Source: Asparagopsis taxiformis (taxonomy: Eukaryota; Rhodophyta; Florideophyceae; Bonnemaisoniales; Bonnemaisoniaceae). From it: DNA of 64,000 nt. Shown piece after piece: positions 22,389 through 34,810 of this stretch (its first letter is position 1; the number at the start of each line of letters is the position of its first letter). The notes below the pieces were generated by a model. That model was not told where the DNA came from. It saw only the letters and a list, made by a program, of their open reading frames with translations, and searched no databases. Position numbers and translations under genes: made by a program. The stretch is from positions 1 through 64,000 of the forward strand of contig JALQPE010002477.1 of assembly GCA_030407315.1 (NCBI GenBank). The letters run 5' to 3'.

Positions 22389-24601
22389 ATGGTTTTGGAA
22401 CTAGCGGAAGTTGCACAGAAGCATGAGACCTGGTATCCAGCTACACAAAGAGACCCATTGCTCGATAACGATTACGACCTCTATAGGCTAGATTCCGACG
22501 CATCAGGCAACGGGAATAGTAGGAGGTTCGAAGCTTCACGAACTGCACCGTCGACCCGAGACAGCGTATCATTCAGAAGCTGGGATGTCGTCACCGTCGA
22601 TGTCATAGACCGCAGCCGACAGACGGAACCACTGGAATGTTGCTTAGGTGTTGTTGAAGATTTCACTACGAACAAAACCCGTGCCCAAACCCGCCTCTCT
22701 TTGACAATTATCGCCTTGGGTTCTGTGCGACATGCGCGATATTCGCAGGGTACGGAGGGGCTTGCAATAGTCGTTCGCAGATCAGGCTATCTCGGAACAG
22801 AAGGTATGCAATGTGAAGCAATACGAAACCTTCCTGCGATACATCCTGGATGGCATGAGCTGTTCCTAGGCACTTCAAGGGCCACATCTAACCAGCGATG
22901 GCTACAGCAGGATGGTTCCTTAGTTCGAGAAGAATACGAAAAGCTTCTCGCGCACTGTTTGCCCGGTGCTGTTCTAGTACCATCTGGAAGCACTAACACT
23001 CAGAAATACATGCTTGAGATGACAGACCTAAACGGAGCAGATGTGCATCACGATGGTCCGCCGAAAATGAATAGATCTCAAGCAGCTGCAGTGTTGGAAT
23101 GTCTGATATCGTCGGAGCTGTCAGAACGAAAGCCAAGGGGGCTTCTTGATCGAGTATGCTGTGTGGTCGGTCCAGCAGCAACTGGGAAGACGAGTACAAT
23201 TATGCATTACATTTCTGCTCTTCTGAACAAGGTGGCCTACGACATGGTAGAAGCTGAGGCGGCACGAGTCAGAGTGTGGCTGGTGTAGCGTGCACGCGAC
23301 AGCTATTTCTGCTCTTAACAGACCTGGGACAAAGGTACGCATTCTAGTCGTGTCTGTATCGAATACCGCCGTGGATGTCATCGAATCCAAACTTCTTGAC
23401 GGTATTTTCATGGTCCAGTCGCGTTTCTACAGTTCCCACACTTGTGCGACCTCCTTTCGAGCGGAAAACAGCTCGAGATACAAGCGGCGGTAGTGAACGT
23501 GCAGTCACGAACAGGGGAAGGAAGCGCATATTATTTGGTGCAGCCAGTGGGGAACTGTCATCTCCATGCATTGTATTGAGCACTTTCGGTTCGTTGTGGC
23601 GGTTATTTAGAGACAATCCAACGGCAAAGTTCGATGCAATCGTTGTTGATGAGGCTTCTCAAGCTGCCGACGTTGATTACCTTCCCCTCGTACAATTTCT
23701 GGCTGAAAATTTTAAGGTTGAGGACGCGCCTCCTTTGTCTCTCTTCGGAGATCCCATGCAACAGAGCCCTGTCCTGCGTGGACCGCGAAACATCATGTCC
23801 TCTATCTATACAATGTCTTGGCTGGATAGGCTTGCTCGTAACGAACGATCATCGCATCTTCGTCACTCAAATATAGTACGCTGCGTCTGTCTTCAAGAGC
23901 AATATCGCATGCATCCGGAGATTAACAGAGTTTCCAATGTCATAGCGCACAGGAATGTGGCCGACCATCACTCTTGTGTTCCAACCAGTGATACTTATAC
24001 CAAGTGGTTGATCCCTTACGTTTATGGGAACGGTGCTCGTGTCCCGATCTACACGAGTGAGGCGAAGGATATCAGCCTTACCGACCTGTCCCATCCCGTC
24101 CGCCTCTTCGATCCTTATTTCAGGCGAAGGAACAATCATTTTCCATATGGGGAAATATCAATGCAAACAAGCTATGACACGAGCGTTCCGGAGGCGATAT
24201 TAATATCCGAATTGGTCCGAATCCTCCTCACCGTTCCAAATATGCGCCAGGAAGATATTCTCATCTTGACTGTATACAACAAGCAACGGTCCTGTATCCT
24301 TGCACATCTTGCTGCGATGTTCGCGAACGTCTACGAACATGAGCCCTGCACCATAACTGTTTCTACTATTGCCGCTGCGCAGGGTAGCGAAAGTCCAGTA
24401 GTGATATACAGTGCGACAAGAAATGGGAGAAGAACGTCTAGCAGCAGTACTCATGACAGCCTCGGTTTAGTTGATGACGTTCGCGGTATTTATGTGATGG
24501 TCACACGGGCTATGCGTCATCTATACATAGTGGGGGAATTCGATTTCTTGGTATCAAAGAGTGCTGACTGGACGAGGGTTGTGAAAGAAACTTCACCATA
24601 G
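22389..24601 (+). pseudogene. SF1 helicase of the Sen1/UPF1 type, frameshifted
   Basis: All main SF1B motifs are readable. In order they are Walker A GPAATGKTS (about 23169), motif Ia region VVSVSNTAVDVIESKL, Walker B VVDEASQAADV (about 23641), motif III LFGDPMQQSPV, motif IV QEQYRMHPEIN (about 23897), motif V STIAAAQGSE, and motif VI MVTRAMRHLYIVG (about 24500). An N-terminal beta-rich region precedes them, as in UPF1-like proteins. The family unwinds RNA or DNA 5' to 3' using ATP. The start is placed at ATG 22389. Two frame changes are needed, near 23.25-23.29 and 23.41-23.44 kb. It could be a host gene caught among repeats or transposon cargo; I cannot tell which. Confidence 0.75.
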
Positions 24602-24682
24602 CTTCCTACAACTCCCTTTCCTTTCAACTATAGTTGGCCTCCCTTCCAATAAACTTGATTTTTTCAAATACCAACGTTCTGG

Positions 24683-25525
24683 TCAGCAGTTGTGCAGCCA
24701 GGGACATGGATTTTTTCAAATACCAACGTTCTGGTCAGCGGTTGTGCAACCACGGACATGGATGGCTCACTTGAGGAACCAAAATGGGGTGTTCAGCAGA
24801 GGTCGTGCGGCCGATGACCACACGTGTAGCCTGGATACGTTGTGCTACACGTGTTCTGGTCAGCGGTTGTGCAACCAGGGACATGGATGGCTCACTGAGG
24901 AACCAAAATGGGGGTTTCAGCAGAGGTCGTGCGGCCGATGACCACACGTGTAGCCTGGATACGTTGTGCTACACGTGTTCTGGTCAGCGGTTGTGCAACC
25001 AGGGACATGGATGGCTCACTGAGGAACCAAAGGGGGTGTTCGGCAGAGGTCGTGCGGCCGATGACCACACGTGTAGCCTGGATACGTTGTGCTACACGTG
25101 TTCTGGTCAGCGGTTGTGCAACCAGGGACATGGATGGCTCACTGAGGAACCAAAATGGGGGTGTTCGGCAGAGGTCGTGCGGCCGATGACCACACGTGTA
25201 GCCTGGATACGTTGTGCTACACGTGTTCTGGTCAGCGGTTGTGCAACCACGGACATGGATGGCTCACTGAGGAACCAAAATGGGGGTGTTCAGCAGAGGT
25301 CGTGCGGCCGATGACCACACGTGTAGCCTGGATTTGTTGTGCTACACGTGTTCTGGTCAGCGGTTGTGCAACCACGGACATGGATGGCTCACTGAGGAAC
25401 CAAAATGGGGGTGTTCGGCAGAGGTCGTGCGGCCGATGACCACACGTGTAGCCAGGACACATCACGCTACACTTCTGCTGGTCAGGGGTAGTGAAACCAG
25501 TGACACAAACGCACTCATTGATTGT
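24683..25525. repeat. 124-bp tandem array, six copies
   Basis: GGTCGTGCGGCCGATGACCA occurs at 24801, 24925, 25048, 25173, 25298 and 25423 (period 123-125). Each unit also holds GTCAGCGGTTGTGCAACCA. The same motif types occur at 44.1-45.5 kb on the other side of the split transposase, so the array is probably the left subterminal region of that element. Confidence 0.9.
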
Positions 25526-25729
25526 GCAATGTGGTCTGGAATACTTATGCGGGGTGGCGTGAACTGTGGCGAGTATGTTCACTACGTTTTGAAACGTGAT
25601 ATCGCTAACCCCTGCCACTGCGAATTGAGATGTTGATTAATCAACATTTCAAAACAAAACAATTGTTTTGTTCTCGTCCGTGGCAGAGATGCAAGTGACA
25701 CGTTCATGCATGATACTGTCATCGTCGTA

Positions 25730-25980
25730 TCAACGATGATAACTCGTATGGTCCTGGCTCTGCGGATGGGTAACATATCTCAATTGCGCCGTAACCTCGA
25801 GGTTCTGGATCCGGTGTGTTTTTAAGGGCCATTTTTGATCTGTACATAGGTGATAAATAAAGTACATTGGGAATATCAAATTTCGCCTAGTTCTATTACC
25901 GAGGTCAACTGTTCGTTTCTCTGCACCTCGCAGTTCATTGTACCACTGCTCGTCTGGTATCGTGGTATTGATCTCTCTCG
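25730..25980 (-). other. Short open stretch, unassigned
   Basis: The minus strand is open for about 100 codons (25730-26035), overlapping the start of the plus-strand transposase. No motif is recognised. It is probably spurious or an upstream regulatory region. Confidence 0.15.
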
Positions 25981-25998
25981 TTGGTAACCAGCCTGGAG

Positions 25999-26737
25999 AT
26001 GGTTCGGCGCAGACTTCTACGTTCTGGAAACACATTACAGGCTGCGAAAAGATCGATTCAGATCTTGGTCACCCTTGGAAACGCAACTGCAATAGCATGT
26101 GTTCCACGTACGACGGAAAGTCTTCCCAACCGGACTAGCTTCACGGACGGTGTTCTGGATGAAGATGTTGATGCTGTAATCGACAGGATACTCAGCAACC
26201 TCGAAGAGGATGACGAGTCCGATACCGAAAACGGCGAGGAATACTCTTTCCACTTTACATGGCAATCTCTGATCGCTGTTATGTCCGTGACTGGATCAGT
26301 GCGTTTCTCAGTCGATCAGTACACATTTTTTGTTACCCTGTGTGAACTGGCTTGTCGAGTACTCCAACTGCGGATTATCTCCGTTCCCATCTTATTCCAC
26401 TCTGCAAAGAACATTCTCCCTCATGTCGTCAGTTCTTCACTCCCCAGGTCAAAACAGGTCTGCTTCCCCTCGACATCTCCAGTCCGGTGCATCTGTGCAT
26501 CAAAGTATCCAATCACGGAAATCGAGAAACATAGGCCCTATCACAGGGGGGCCTACCGATCCAGTTTCATCGTCCTGCCCTCATCATGGGCGAGACATGA
26601 TTTTCTTTCAAGCCTTTATGGGAACAGATGAAAACTACCTCCACAGGTGCCGTAAGTAATACACACCGGACGACTATTCATGAACCATAGAGGATACCCT
26701 AGATTACTGATAGAGACCATATCCTCGATCCAATCTG
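25999..26737 (+). pseudogene. N-terminal part of split DDE transposase
   Basis: Starts at ATG 25999 with a basic MVRRRLLRSGNTLQ, followed by an acidic helix (DVDAVIDRILSNLEEDDESD) and FTWQSLIAVMSVTGSVRFSVDQ. It then changes frame near 26.39 kb. Coding character fades before 26,738, where the 14.5-kb element begins. The reading resumes at 41,280 on the other side of that element. The N-terminal plan (basic, helical, then LPS-type linker) is common in KDZ/CACTA-like transposases. Confidence 0.5.
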
Positions 26738-26750
26738 CACTACGGTGTTG
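26738..26750 (+). repeat. Left TIR of the CACTA-like element
   Basis: CACTACGGTGTTG; exact inverse of 41267-41279. Subterminal GACAGTAAATTTACTGTC palindromes begin 12 bp inside. Confidence 0.9.
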
Positions 26751-26762
26751 GGAATGAAAAAA

Positions 26763-27115
26763 GACAGTAAATTTACTGTCTGAGACAGTAAAAATTACTG
26801 TCTGGCCAAGACAGTGCGCGGAGACAGTAAAATTTACTGTCTGGAAATTTCAGAATACTGCTGCAGCAATAAACTGGCACGAAATCTGGACAGTACCAAA
26901 AACAGTAAAATTTACTGTCCAGAACAGTAAATTTTACTGTCCGGAAGTGTTGCCGCCAGACAGTATGTGCAGACAGTACATTTTACTGTCTGAGGCAGTG
27001 CATTGTATTGTATTACTGCACTGTCTGGGTAAATCTGTAGACAGTAGTGTAGATAGCAAATTGTATTGTCTGCGGGTAGTACCGTGTATTGGTTCACAAC
27101 ACTGTCTCGTGGAGT
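26763..27115. repeat. Left subterminal array of ACAGTAAA palindromes
   Basis: More than ten copies of ACAGTAAA or its complement TTTACTGT, many paired as short palindromes such as GACAGTAAATTTACTGTC. In characterised CACTA elements, arrays of this kind are bound by element-encoded proteins. Confidence 0.85.
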
Positions 27116-27920
27116 GGACTTGAGAGGAAATATGGAGCATAGTGTTGGTGTGAAGGTAAATATTGGAATGGTGTAATGGTGTGTGGTATACGAAGATAGT
27201 AATTGTGGTCGAGCTTTACAGATATTTGTAGGTAGCGAAGTTAGTACGAGGGAGGATAAATGAAAGAGGATAGCAGATCGACCGACCTAGAATGGGATTG
27301 AGGTTTCTAGTCTCAGTGAAGCCTATTCTGCCAATAGAGAATAGAATCATGTTTATGTCAGTTGGGATAGGAGATGACACTATCGATTTTAGTGCGATGA
27401 CAATTAGAATCGTGCTGAAGGGCCTGCAATCGCTGAGGAATGTGACGTCATATTCCTCAATTTCCGAACGGAAGTTGGGAATAAATAGGAGTTCACGAAT
27501 GGGAGCAGCGATGCACAAAATTGGTGCAGAAAGAGCTTTTCGAGCTAATCACTGAGGCTTCCGTGAAGGAACTGAAACAGATACGGAAGAGTGTTCCATA
27601 GTTGATTACTTTCTCAATTCGAGAGCTATTTGCGATCATAGTCGCGATGCGCCGAGTGAACCAAAGCGTAAACAGCTGTTATCTCCTCTGGTGCCGTCTC
27701 CATGTTGAATCCTGCGACTTGTACATGTGTGAGAGATGCTGACAATGTGAACATCGCCGGTATGCGAAACAGCCAATTGTCGAGCAGAACGTGTGTTGAG
27801 ACAGCTGTTCGGAAATGGGTTTTTCTGGCGCACAGAAAGGCTGATTGCAAGTTTTGCCAAACGCCTCACACCACAAAACACACGCTTTCAACAATATATC
27901 CAACAAAAAATTTCATGGAT
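27116..27920. other. No recognisable gene
   Basis: Frames are short and mutually overlapping. I see no motif or repeat family here. Confidence 0.4.
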
Positions 27921-27929
27921 CAAGCCGCC

Positions 27930-28700
27930 AACCACAATTCATGACAACCAATCATCAGTTCACTCTCGCCAATGTGCAAGTAGCATTAATGCTAGTGTGG
28001 TCAATTGACCACACTCGACCGTGGCAAACAAGTATCGCAAGCGGATCGTTATCTCATCGCCTTGCGTAGTTGGCAATCCGCACAGTCCATACGCACGCAA
28101 TTGATTGACACCAATGCGACGCCACACGCGCTTCTGTTCGTCGCTACCACGCTGCATCGTCGCTTCCAAACCGATTGGTTGATGTTCACCGATGATGCAC
28201 AGCGCATTGACGCCTTTTGAATCCCGCTTCTCGCGCTCGCGCTCCCCCTTCACCACCTCCGGGCTCTTTTTCTTCGCGCACGCGTGCCACTTTGCGATGG
28301 CAAATGTGTGATCGTCACTGCGCGACTCTAGGTGGCTCGACCTCCGTCGCGTCTTCTCTGAGGAACACGTGCACATTTTTCACGTCATGTCGGCGGTCGT
28401 GCTCGAGTTTCGACACGCCGAGACACAGCTTTTGCACCGCTTTTGTGCACAAAATGTCCACGTTGTTCTGCAGACCTCCCTGTTTATGCTGGCCATTTTG
28501 CATGTCAATCTTCCCGCCTGTCTCAACCGTGCGGCGTTGCGTAATGCGCGTGCCGTTCTCACTTTTTTGCAAGCCTGGAAGGCCTATTCGAGCGACCCGG
28601 CAGTTCTTCCAACTGTCATTGCAATCCGTTTGTACATGCATCTTTACTGGTCACACCATTAATCTCACACGTGTTATTTCAACGATATGATTACGATGTC
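27930..28700 (+). pseudogene. Karyopherin-beta (transportin-3/importin-13-like) N-terminal fragment
   Basis: The clearest piece is at 28029-28220, where QADRYLIALRSWQSAQSIRT, then a run containing ATPHALLFVATTLHRRFQTD and LMFTDDAQRIDAF, follows the pattern of the first HEAT repeats of transportin-3/importin-13 (a helix with xANxYLxxFQxSxxAW, then FFAATTLxxKIxxD). Weaker coding-like pieces continue in other frames to about 28.66 kb. The gene is broken by stops and frame changes. Intact family members carry cargo through nuclear pores. I infer that the element captured a host gene fragment. An alternative is chance resemblance, since only about 60 residues align convincingly by eye. Confidence 0.45.
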
Positions 28701-31265
28701 ACTAGTTACGGAAAGATTGATACGTCTGCTCGCTTTCTCACGAGTCAATTCACCCATTTCGGTCTCGTGCCTACTGCCGAAGAGGAGCCTAGCTTTATGG
28801 ACAAACATTAGGACTGAAAAATGTATCTAATTCAAGTAAGCTTCCTAGAATTTCACAAGCTATGCTCGATACTAAGCGAGGGGATGGCGATGAGCTCTAC
28901 ACAGTCAACTACGATGACCCCCGATGTGGTTCACATTCGTCACAGTACCAGTCGGGGAGACTCCTACCTCTCAGATGGTGTCCCGGTGACTCCAAGACGC
29001 CACTGCTTTGTCCAATCCTGGTCCTAAGAAGATGACGGGTTACGCTATGTGTGACGTACATGAGTACCATGGAAACGTGAGTGGGAATGGTGATAGTGGG
29101 ATTACTGGAGTGATGGGAGATGAGTCTGGGGAGAAATCATACAGTTTCTATACACCTGACGGGTATTGGTGGAATATAATTGAATGGAATGATGTGTGAT
29201 GTCTGCACCACGTCGACCTCCTCTCTCGCCCCAACATCGCGCAGCACTCTCAATGCAACACAGTGTGCATCTTTGTTGGCGTTACATGTGCGCCTAGTTC
29301 TTGCATCGCTGCTTCCCTCACATCATCATCTAACCGTCTGTAACGCAACAACATGCCACCGCATGTCGCTCACAGTCACATATGTATTTCTTAATACGCT
29401 TGTTGAAACACGGAACGCTCTTATTCACCACAGCGGCAGCTCTACACAAACTAACACTGAAACCAAGATGGAGGCAATATATCGGTGGCATTTCATTACA
29501 AATGTACTTTTTCTTTCTGCTGCTGGTGTGGCCTTGTGTTTGAAACTTGCTTGCAGGTCCTTTCCAACAGCTTAGTGTCGTAACCATTGCAGATGCGTTG
29601 CTGCTAGAATCACCCGGAGAGCTTCAATCAAATGGTTGTTGTGGACTAGTTGCGCTCGTTGTGAATCAATCGCCAGTGCGTGCATCTGTATTTGTGCGTT
29701 CGTGTGCGCGCTTACTAGATGCGATGCAATGCAATGCTCACGTACACTGTATACTACTGACTTTTACAAATATAGCTTTGTATGAGAAGCGTCGGTATGT
29801 ATCCGACACCTTACCATTGCCTCACTCTGTAAAGCTTCTTTCCCAGTAGCAATTTGTATCGCATTGCACCATGACGCAGGGCAGACTGCGAGTGAAAGCA
29901 ACGAGTAAACAAACTTTTCGCTCATCATTCACCACACGCTGTTGTCGTTGAAGTCATAACCATATCCACATCCCATTCTGGAAACTCTTGGAAGACAGAC
30001 GAGCCCAGTCCACCACTGGTGCTTGTAGATGTAGCATTTTTAAGCTGTTCGTTTAGATAGTAAGGGATAGATGGTGTAGTGCGCAACACTAGAGAACAAC
30101 GCTGTGCAGGACAACATGTTTGTTCGGCGTAAATCGTCATATGTTCCATTTGGACTATTTTGGCAGCTCACATGCATCAACCTGAATATTAAGACTCTGG
30201 ACTGGCACACTCAAGTATCTGGATACGCTTGAGCAGTGGCAGGGGCGCAAGAGCCGGTCCAAGTTTTTGTACAAGGCACGTTGACACACTGCATTCACTT
30301 GATTGACACCCGAGTGCAACGACTGGCTCGCTGTCCAGGGATGGGGGACTGCTGTGCAAGTGTTCAATACATCTCAAGATGCAGTTCAAGAATAAACATT
30401 TCAACGTTATCCGGCTCACGGTCTCAGTTGGTCAAGTCATGGATCACAGGGTGTGGTGAAAAACCTCTTTGTTTACATTGTCTCAATAGCGAGGTCGACG
30501 ATATTGCGACCTCGTTACTGGGACGGATTGGCATCACCGAGTGTGACAGACTGGAAGATGTGATTGGGCAGGAGCGAGGTGTGTGTGAAGGATAGTAAGA
30601 AACAGCGAGGTGGGTGTGTGGAAGGTGCGAATGGCGTCAAGTGATTGGCACAAGGGAGTTGAGCTCATCTGCGGACAGAGTATGGATGGCATCGTATGCC
30701 CGTTGGGACAGCCCGGGCGGAAGTGATCATGGGAAGCTCGTTTATGTATGTGTGCGGCAGTTGGGATTGGGCGCGACTGGACGGCGAATGTGGTCGAAGA
30801 ATGGGCGCGGCGACTATGGTCATGCTAAGTGGACCAACGCGGTGCGAGTCGAACCAGTTGATATATGAGGGATGTCAAGGCAAGGGGGCATTTAGACGGG
30901 CGAAAGGGTGCGTGTGACGCGAGTGGAAGGCGGTGAGGGAATGCATGCATGAATTGAGCGTGTGGGCGGACGAGGATTTGAGAAAACCTAATATGACAGT
31001 ACATTGCGTGTGTGGTAGGCGCGTTGAAGTGTTACGGCGCATAAATCATCGGCGCCGATGGCTACGTCACAAACGGTGTAATCACCGCTGTAATCGGCGC
31101 CAACAGCATGTTATGGCTGCAGACGCGACAGAATGTCGACTTCATCCTTAGAATGAAGTACGCTAATTAGCCATTCTGCCCAGCACCAGGTACGAAACTT
31201 GGGACTGGGCACGTCATTAGAGCTCTAGGGTAGGTAACAGAATATAAACTTATGTGGGAGGACGG
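28700..31265. other. No gene I can support
   Basis: Several open frames of 60-130 codons occur (for example 29180-29575, 29547-29849 and 30236-30595 on plus). None has a recognisable motif and they overlap in different frames. They may be further decayed pieces of captured genes. Confidence 0.35.
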
Positions 31266-31270
31266 GTTTT

Positions 31271-31475
31271 CAGGACAAGCTGTCGGAACTGTAATTACTG
31301 TGTTTTCTTACAGCAAAGTCATCGTTAAGGCGGATTTGCTTTCTCAGGACAAGCTGTCAGAACTGTAAGTACTCTGTTTTCTTACAGCAAAGTCATCGTT
31401 AAGGCGGATTTGCTTTCTCAGGACAAGCTGTCGGAACTGCTATTCAGTTTTCTTACAGCAAAGGCAGTTTACCCC
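31271..31475. repeat. 74-bp tandem repeat, three copies
   Basis: CAGGACAAGCTGTC recurs at 31271, 31345 and 31419. Each unit contains one half (TTACAGCAAAGTCATCGTTA) of the palindrome that follows. Confidence 0.85.
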
Positions 31476-31695
31476 GGTTGCTTACAGCAAAGTCATCGTA
31501 ACGATGACTTTGCTGTAAGAAAACAAAACATTACAGCAAAGTCATCGTTAAGATGACTTTGCTGTAAGAAAACAAAACATTACAGCAAAGTCATCGTTAA
31601 GATGACTTTGCTGTAAGAAAACAAAACATTACAGCAAAGTCATCGTAACGATGACTTTGCTGTAAGAAACCATGGTAAACCAACTTCTCTGTAAG
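31452..31695. repeat. Fold-back array D1
   Basis: Four 37-39 bp hairpins with half-site TTACAGCAAAGTCATCG start near 31481, 31531, 31580 and 31629 (period about 49). They are enclosed by inverted ends CTTACAGCAAAGGCAGTTTA and GGTAAACC...CTGTAAGC. Confidence 0.85.
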
Positions 31696-31799
31696 CATAT
31701 GAGAGGGACTGATGTTTCTCACTCGGGAAGAAGAAGGAGACGATTTCAGACCTCGCGAAAAAGGCTGCAAAGTGGTCTGAAACGGTTGGGGTGGTTCTA

Positions 31800-32470
31800 G
31801 GGAGCACTAAAACTTGTTTTAATTGCACTCAAGCTTTCTCGCTTGCGTGGAAGGGTTGGTATAATTCATCGATTTTTGGTCATCAGATTCTCACAACTGG
31901 AGATGTGATGGTCAAAATGGAACTTTGTCCGAATGATGTGCAAGTGGTCTGTAAGGGTTGGAGTGGGTCTAGGGAGTACGGAAAAGTGTTCTATGAGTTC
32001 GTAAAGCTGCTGGCTTGCGCATTAGGGCTGACAGAATGCATCGAGTTTTGGTCACCAGATTCCCACAACTGAAGATGTGATGGCCAAAATTGAACTTTGT
32101 CGGAACGAAGTGCAAGTGGTCTGTAAGGGTTGGAGTGGGTCTGGGGAGTACTGTAATGGGTTTTATTTGCCCTGAAAGCTGGTGGCTTGCGAGGTACAGC
32201 TTCCGGAGTTCACTAATTTTTGGTCACCAGATTCTCACAACTGGAGATGTGATGGCCAAAATTGAACTTTGTCGGAACGAAGTGTAAGTGATCCGTAAGG
32301 GCTGGAGTGGCTCTAGGGAGTACGGAAAAGTGTTTTATGTGTCCGTAAAGCTGTTGAATTGCGTGGTAGGGATTCCAGAATGCATCGACTTTTGGTCACC
32401 AGACTCCCACAACTGGAGATGTGATAGCCAAAATTGAACTTTGCAAGAACGAAGTGCAAGTGTTCTGGAT
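31800..32470. repeat. About 170-bp tandem repeat, four copies
   Basis: GTGATGGCCAAAATTGAACT-type phrases recur at 31909, 32078, 32250 and 32422, and a related unit lies at 34805-34985. No coding frame is conserved across copies. Confidence 0.8.
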
Positions 32471-33340
32471 GCCTTCAAGTGGCCTGGAAGCGTACTCTGG
32501 ACAAGTTTTCGGACCTTGAAGAGGCTCAACTGCACAATGCTGATATTGAAATGAAACATTCATATAGTCCATTTTTAACTAGAACTGCTGGAATGGATTG
32601 CGTAGCCTATAGAGGAGCAATGTAGTTATATAATAGAGCTAGAAGCATGCCTCAACAACCTATCTCTCATGCCTCTAGTTCTCCTTCATCATTCCAGTCT
32701 TCCTTCCTGTGACGCACCGCGCCTCTGGTGTCACTTCACACGCCCCTCCTGTGCATTAAATACCTGTCTACCACTTCCGTATTCTACTCATACCACCACC
32801 TTCATTTTACCCCATGCCTACCATCCTATCCTTTACCTTCTGTCCTTCAGTCCTAGGCTAACCTACTTCATAACCATCGATGTAAGGTGAATATCTAGAT
32901 TCCTACCTACTTGAGAGTATAGTTTATTATAACGGAAAACGGACGGTTTTGTATAGTCAATGTGCTACACAGCACCAGGAGTAGATTTTGCGCACCGATA
33001 ATCTATGCTTGATATTGGAGAGACCGGCTTCTTGTAGCCTCGGAAAATGTGCAGGTAGTACCTTTCCAGAGGTCCTGGAGGTGTTCACACCAACTCTAGT
33101 CCATTTTAACGAGTTTGAATTTCGACCGCCAGAATCTCTGTCGTGAGAAAATGGTGGTCGAAATTTACCGTGCTGCTCTCCCAATACTGAACTTTTTAGG
33201 TAGTTCAGCCCGGGTGAACAAGACACAGATTGCTCTTCAAAGCCGCCCGAAGCCGTCGAAACCATCCTTCCACAATGTTCCCGACTTCAAAATTCCTATC
33301 TCACCCTTCCCAAAGTGAGAGAGGGACCAAGGTACCAGAC

Positions 33341-33721
33341 GCTTACAGCTGAGGCAGTTTACCAGGGATGCTTACAGCAAAGTCATCGTTACGATGACTT
33401 TGCTGTAAGAAAAGAAAACATTACAGTGGGCGAAGGATTTTACCGGGTGAAAAAATCACCAAGAATTTTTTTACCGGGTAAAAAATTGTGGCTACTGTAA
33501 TGAAACGTTTTCTTACAGCAAAGTCATCGTAACGATGACTTTGCTGTAAGAAAAGGAAACATTACAGTAGGCGAAGAATTTTTACCGGGTAAAAAATCAC
33601 CAAGAATTTTTTTACCGGGTAAAAAAACGTGCCTGCTGTAATGTTTTCTTTTCTTACAGCAAAGTCATCGTAACGATGACTTTGCTGTCAGCACCCGCGG
33701 TAAACTGCCTCAGCTGTAAGC
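33341..33721. repeat. Fold-back element D2
   Basis: The outer inverted repeat is 23 bp and perfect, beginning GCTTACAGCTGAGGCAGTTT at 33341-33363 and mirrored at 33699-33721. Inside are the TTACAGCAAAGTCATCG hairpins plus the words TTTTTACCGGGTAAAAA. The outer CCAGAC/GTCTGG also pair. Confidence 0.9.
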
Positions 33722-34408
33722 GGTCTGGCTTCACCCTCTCTCTCATGTCTCTTGTCTTCCTCCATCCCAGCCTATCCCAACCTCCCTTCTATGTCGACTC
33801 CGGTGTCACTCCAGCCGACCCTTCAGTGAGTGCAATCCTTCTCTACCACCGCCATAATCTACTCATACTATCCCCTTCATGTTGCTGCATACCTACCCTC
33901 CCATCCTTCCTGATTTTCCTACAATCCTAGGCTAGCCTACTTACCAACTATGTTGGTATTGAAGGCAGCTAGATTCCTAGTAACTCAAATCTATAGTCTG
34001 CTAAAAAGGGCGATTTGGTGTGGTCACTGTGCCACACGGCACCAGGAATAGAATCTGGCCACGGATACTCTATGCTTGATCTCAGAGAGAACAGCTGCGC
34101 CAATGCTCCGAAAATGTGCTGTCAGTACCTTTCCAGACGTCCTGGAGGTGCTCATGCCAGCTCTAGTTCATTTTAGGGAGGTTGAGTTTCGACAATCAGA
34201 ATTTCACTCTTGAGGAAATTGTGTTTGAAATTTTGTGCACTCCTCCCGCCGTACCAGGCAGGGCACCCAGCCCAGACTGGGTTAGCACGACGCAGAGTGC
34301 TCCCCAACACCGCTAACAGCCGTCCAAACCATCCCTCTGCCATGTTTTACGGCTTCACAATTCCTTGCTCACCCTTCCCAAGGTGAGGGAGGGACCAAGC
34401 TCCCAGCC

Positions 34409-34507
34409 GCTTACAGCTGAGGCAGTTTACCAGGGATGCTTACAGCAAAGTCATCGTAACGATGACTTTGCTGTAAACATCCCTGGTAAACTGCTCCGTC
34501 TGTAAGC
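34409..34507. repeat. Fold-back element D3 (minimal)
   Basis: Shortest copy. The inverted ends GCTTACAGCTGAGGCAGTTT and AAACTGCTCCGTCTGTAAGC enclose a single TTACAGCAAAGTCATCGTAA hairpin. Confidence 0.85.
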
Positions 34508-34740
34508 CGTTGGTCTCAACCCTCGATCTCATGTCTGTTGTCCTCCTTCATCATCTCCACATCCCTTCCTGCTAAGCATCACTTCTCTAGTGTCACTCTA
34601 CCAGTCCTTTTCGTGCATGAAATACTTTTCTACCACTGCCATAGTCTACACATACTATTGCCTCTATACTTCTGCATGCCTACGCTTCCATCTTTCTCTC
34701 CCGTGCTAGGCTTAGAGAATATCCTACTTCCTGAAGATCA

Positions 34741-34810
34741 TTGTACAGTGAGGCAGTAAAAATCACTGTCTCACCGTACTGTCTGAGGCCCTCTTTTCAA
34801 CACCGTAGTG
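34741..34810. repeat. Solo right end of the CACTA-like family
   Basis: CAGTAAAAATCACTGTCTCA, then TCTGAGGCCC, then CAACACCGTAGTG at 34798-34810 match the terminal 60 bp at 41.22-41.28 and 48.78-48.84 kb. No matching left end lies nearby. Confidence 0.85.

Noticed and set aside
24784..25636. Long open frames across the 124-bp array
   Set aside because: They are open in several frames only because the unit repeats without stops. The peptides differ by frame and show no domain.
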